From assembly GCA_013298265.1 (NCBI GenBank), contig JAAFHE010000140.1, positions 1-8,117 of the forward strand: 8,117 nucleotides of DNA. Direction: 5' to 3'. The notes below the pieces were generated by a model, which saw nothing but the letters and a program-made list of their open reading frames with translations, did not search any database and was not told the DNA's origin. This stretch comes from Lysobacterales bacterium (GTDB taxonomy: Bacteria; Pseudomonadota; Gammaproteobacteria; Xanthomonadales; Rhodanobacteraceae). Within the stretch, counting starts at the first letter, position 1; each line of letters begins with the position of its first letter. The translations under genes and the position numbers were made by a program. This document shows positions 7,080 through 8,117 of this stretch, one piece after another.

Positions 7080-8117
7080 ATGCACCACCCAGTCCGAACC
7101 GCGGCCCTTGCAGGGCTGCTGACGCTATTGCTCGGCATGCCATCTGCCCAGGCCGTACAGCCGATCGCCGAAGGCGGCCTCAAGGCAGAAAGCGGCAAGC
7201 AGCCGGCCAACCTGTTTTCCGAACCCACGCTGGATGCACTGCCCTCGCTCGTGCTCAACGCCCAGAGCGATGTGCTGCTGAGCGGACGCATGGCACCGTT
7301 CCAGCAGCGCTACGGCGGTAGCTGGGAACTGCGTTGGGACGAACGCGCCGATCGCGCCAACGTCGTCCAGGGCAGCGGCATCGCGCTGATTCCGGGACGC
7401 GGCAACGCGCTGTCGCCGCAGCAGTTCGGTCTCGCCCACGAAGCGGACATGAATCTCGGCACGGTTGCGGCCCGGGCGCGCGAGTTCATCGACACCGTGC
7501 CGCAGCTGCTGCAGGCCGACAGCCTCGAACTGCGGCTCGATGGCGAACGCAGCGTGCAGGCCGGCGGCGACCGTCCGGTCTGGTTCATCGAGTTCGGCCA
7601 GTACCACCAGGGCGTGCGCGTCGACGGTGCGTTCGTCTACGTCCGCGTCGCCCAGGGCAACATCGTCCAGTTCGGCGCCGAGCGCGTCGCCGATGTCGCG
7701 ATCAGCGCACAGCCCGCCATCGACCGCGACGCGGCGTTCAAGAGCGCCTGGACCCAGCTCGGGTTCGGCCGCGAGGCCAAGGTCGACGAGTTCGTGCAGC
7801 CCGGCGAACTGCGCATCTACCCGATCCTTCCCGCCGGCGACAGCGTCGGCGAACGCTATTCGGGCGCTCGCGGCTACGGCTATCAGCACGTGCTGACATG
7901 GCGCTACGTGTTCCGCATCAAGGACGCCGGCGCGACCTGGCAAGTACTGGTCGATGCCCGCAATGGTCAGGTGCTCGACGCGCGCGATCTCACCGTCAAC
8001 GTCAATGCGACCGTCACCGGCGGCATCTACCCCACCACCAACAGCGACACCGAAGTCGTCGTCCCGCTGCCCTTCGTCGCGGTCACCAACGGCACCGCCA
8101 AGGTCACCGACACGCTC
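7080..8117 (+). CDS. Secreted FTP/PepSY-propeptide metallopeptidase-like protein, N-terminal 346 codons (3' end outside window)
   Basis: The frame is open from ATG 7080 through the last base of the window. Residues 1-25 form a signal peptide: one Arg, hydrophobic AALAGLLTLLLGM, cleavage after AQA. Residues about 90-210 look like an FTP (fungalysin/thermolysin propeptide) domain, with PVWFIEFGQYHQGVRVDGA around W168-A184 followed by FVYVRVAQGNIVQFG. Residues about 215-303 look like a PepSY-type half, ending in WRYVFRI and QVLVDARNGQVLDARD, a hallmark of propeptides that fold and inhibit M4/M36 zinc proteases. Residues 304-346 (VTGGIYPTTNSDTEVVVPLP) start a new beta-rich segment. In related secreted gluzincins such a segment can precede the catalytic domain. 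The HExxH zinc site is not in the window, so protease activity is inferred from the propeptide. It is divergent from the giant surface-protein gene. The coding call is firm and the family call moderate. Confidence 0.85.
   Translation, partial: MHHPVRTAALAGLLTLLLGMPSAQAVQPIAEGGLKAESGKQPANLFSEPTLDALPSLVLNAQSDVLLSGRMAPFQQRYGGSWELRWDERADRANVVQGSGIALIPGRGNALSPQQFGLAHEADMNLGTVAARAREFIDTVPQLLQADSLELRLDGERSVQAGGDRPVWFIEFGQYHQGVRVDGAFVYVRVAQGNIVQFGAERVADVAISAQPAIDRDAAFKSAWTQLGFGREAKVDEFVQPGELRIYPILPAGDSVGERYSGARGYGYQHVLTWRYVFRIKDAGATWQVLVDARNGQVLDARDLTVNVNATVTGGIYPTTNSDTEVVVPLPFVAVTNGTAKVTDTL

Noticed and set aside
6736..7143. Minus-strand open frame of 135 codons across the intergenic region
   Set aside because: It overlaps the signal-peptide region of the peptidase gene, has no convincing ribosome site, and its Arg/Pro/Ala-rich translation matches nothing recognisable.
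7125..7943. Minus-strand open frame of 272 codons opposite the peptidase gene
   Set aside because: It lies in codon register antisense to a gene with a clear signal peptide and propeptide. It has no start context or domain of its own.

Overview
The window is GC-rich DNA with strong G/C bias at third codon positions. It carries two secreted or cell-surface protein genes transcribed away from each other, and both run off the window. The domain style suggests a Gram-negative gammaproteobacterium of the Xanthomonadales/Lysobacterales type: a very large Ig/DUF11/FG-GAP/RHS surface protein beside an FTP-propeptide metallopeptidase. This placement is an inference from gene style, and no taxonomic marker is present.

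Layout. Positions 1-6468 (minus strand) are one uninterrupted reading frame of 2156 codons, the N-terminal part of a giant exported protein. Reading from its start, it has a signal peptide, a Cys-containing jelly-roll-like domain, a Calx-beta domain, two DUF11-like domains, a Big_9-type Ig domain and a short putative-Ig (He_PIG-like) domain. Then comes an FG-GAP/VCBS propeller with eight Asp-rich calcium loops, a CARDB domain, four tandem He_PIG-like cadherin-fold domains, two more Ig-like domains, and the entry segment of an RHS/YD-repeat protein, where the window cuts it. Positions 6469-7079 are a 611-base divergent intergenic region. Its AT-rich part, next to the giant gene, holds a good sigma70-like promoter and a perfect 7-bp dyad (CATATGC-N4-GCATATG) directly upstream of the -35. 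Positions 7080-8117 (plus strand) are the first 346 codons of a secreted protein with an FTP/PepSY-type propeptide, as in M4/M36 metallopeptidases. The predicted catalytic part lies beyond the window.

How the parts may work together. The giant protein looks like a long surface fibre or delivery stalk: calcium-stabilised beta domains in series, ending in an RHS module that would, by family analogy, form a cocoon and release a C-terminal toxin or effector. The divergent protease zymogen may share regulation with it or process it, but only the shared intergenic region supports that link. No RNA genes, mobile elements or CRISPR arrays were seen. Many long open frames exist antisense to the two real genes, and they are explained by codon bias.
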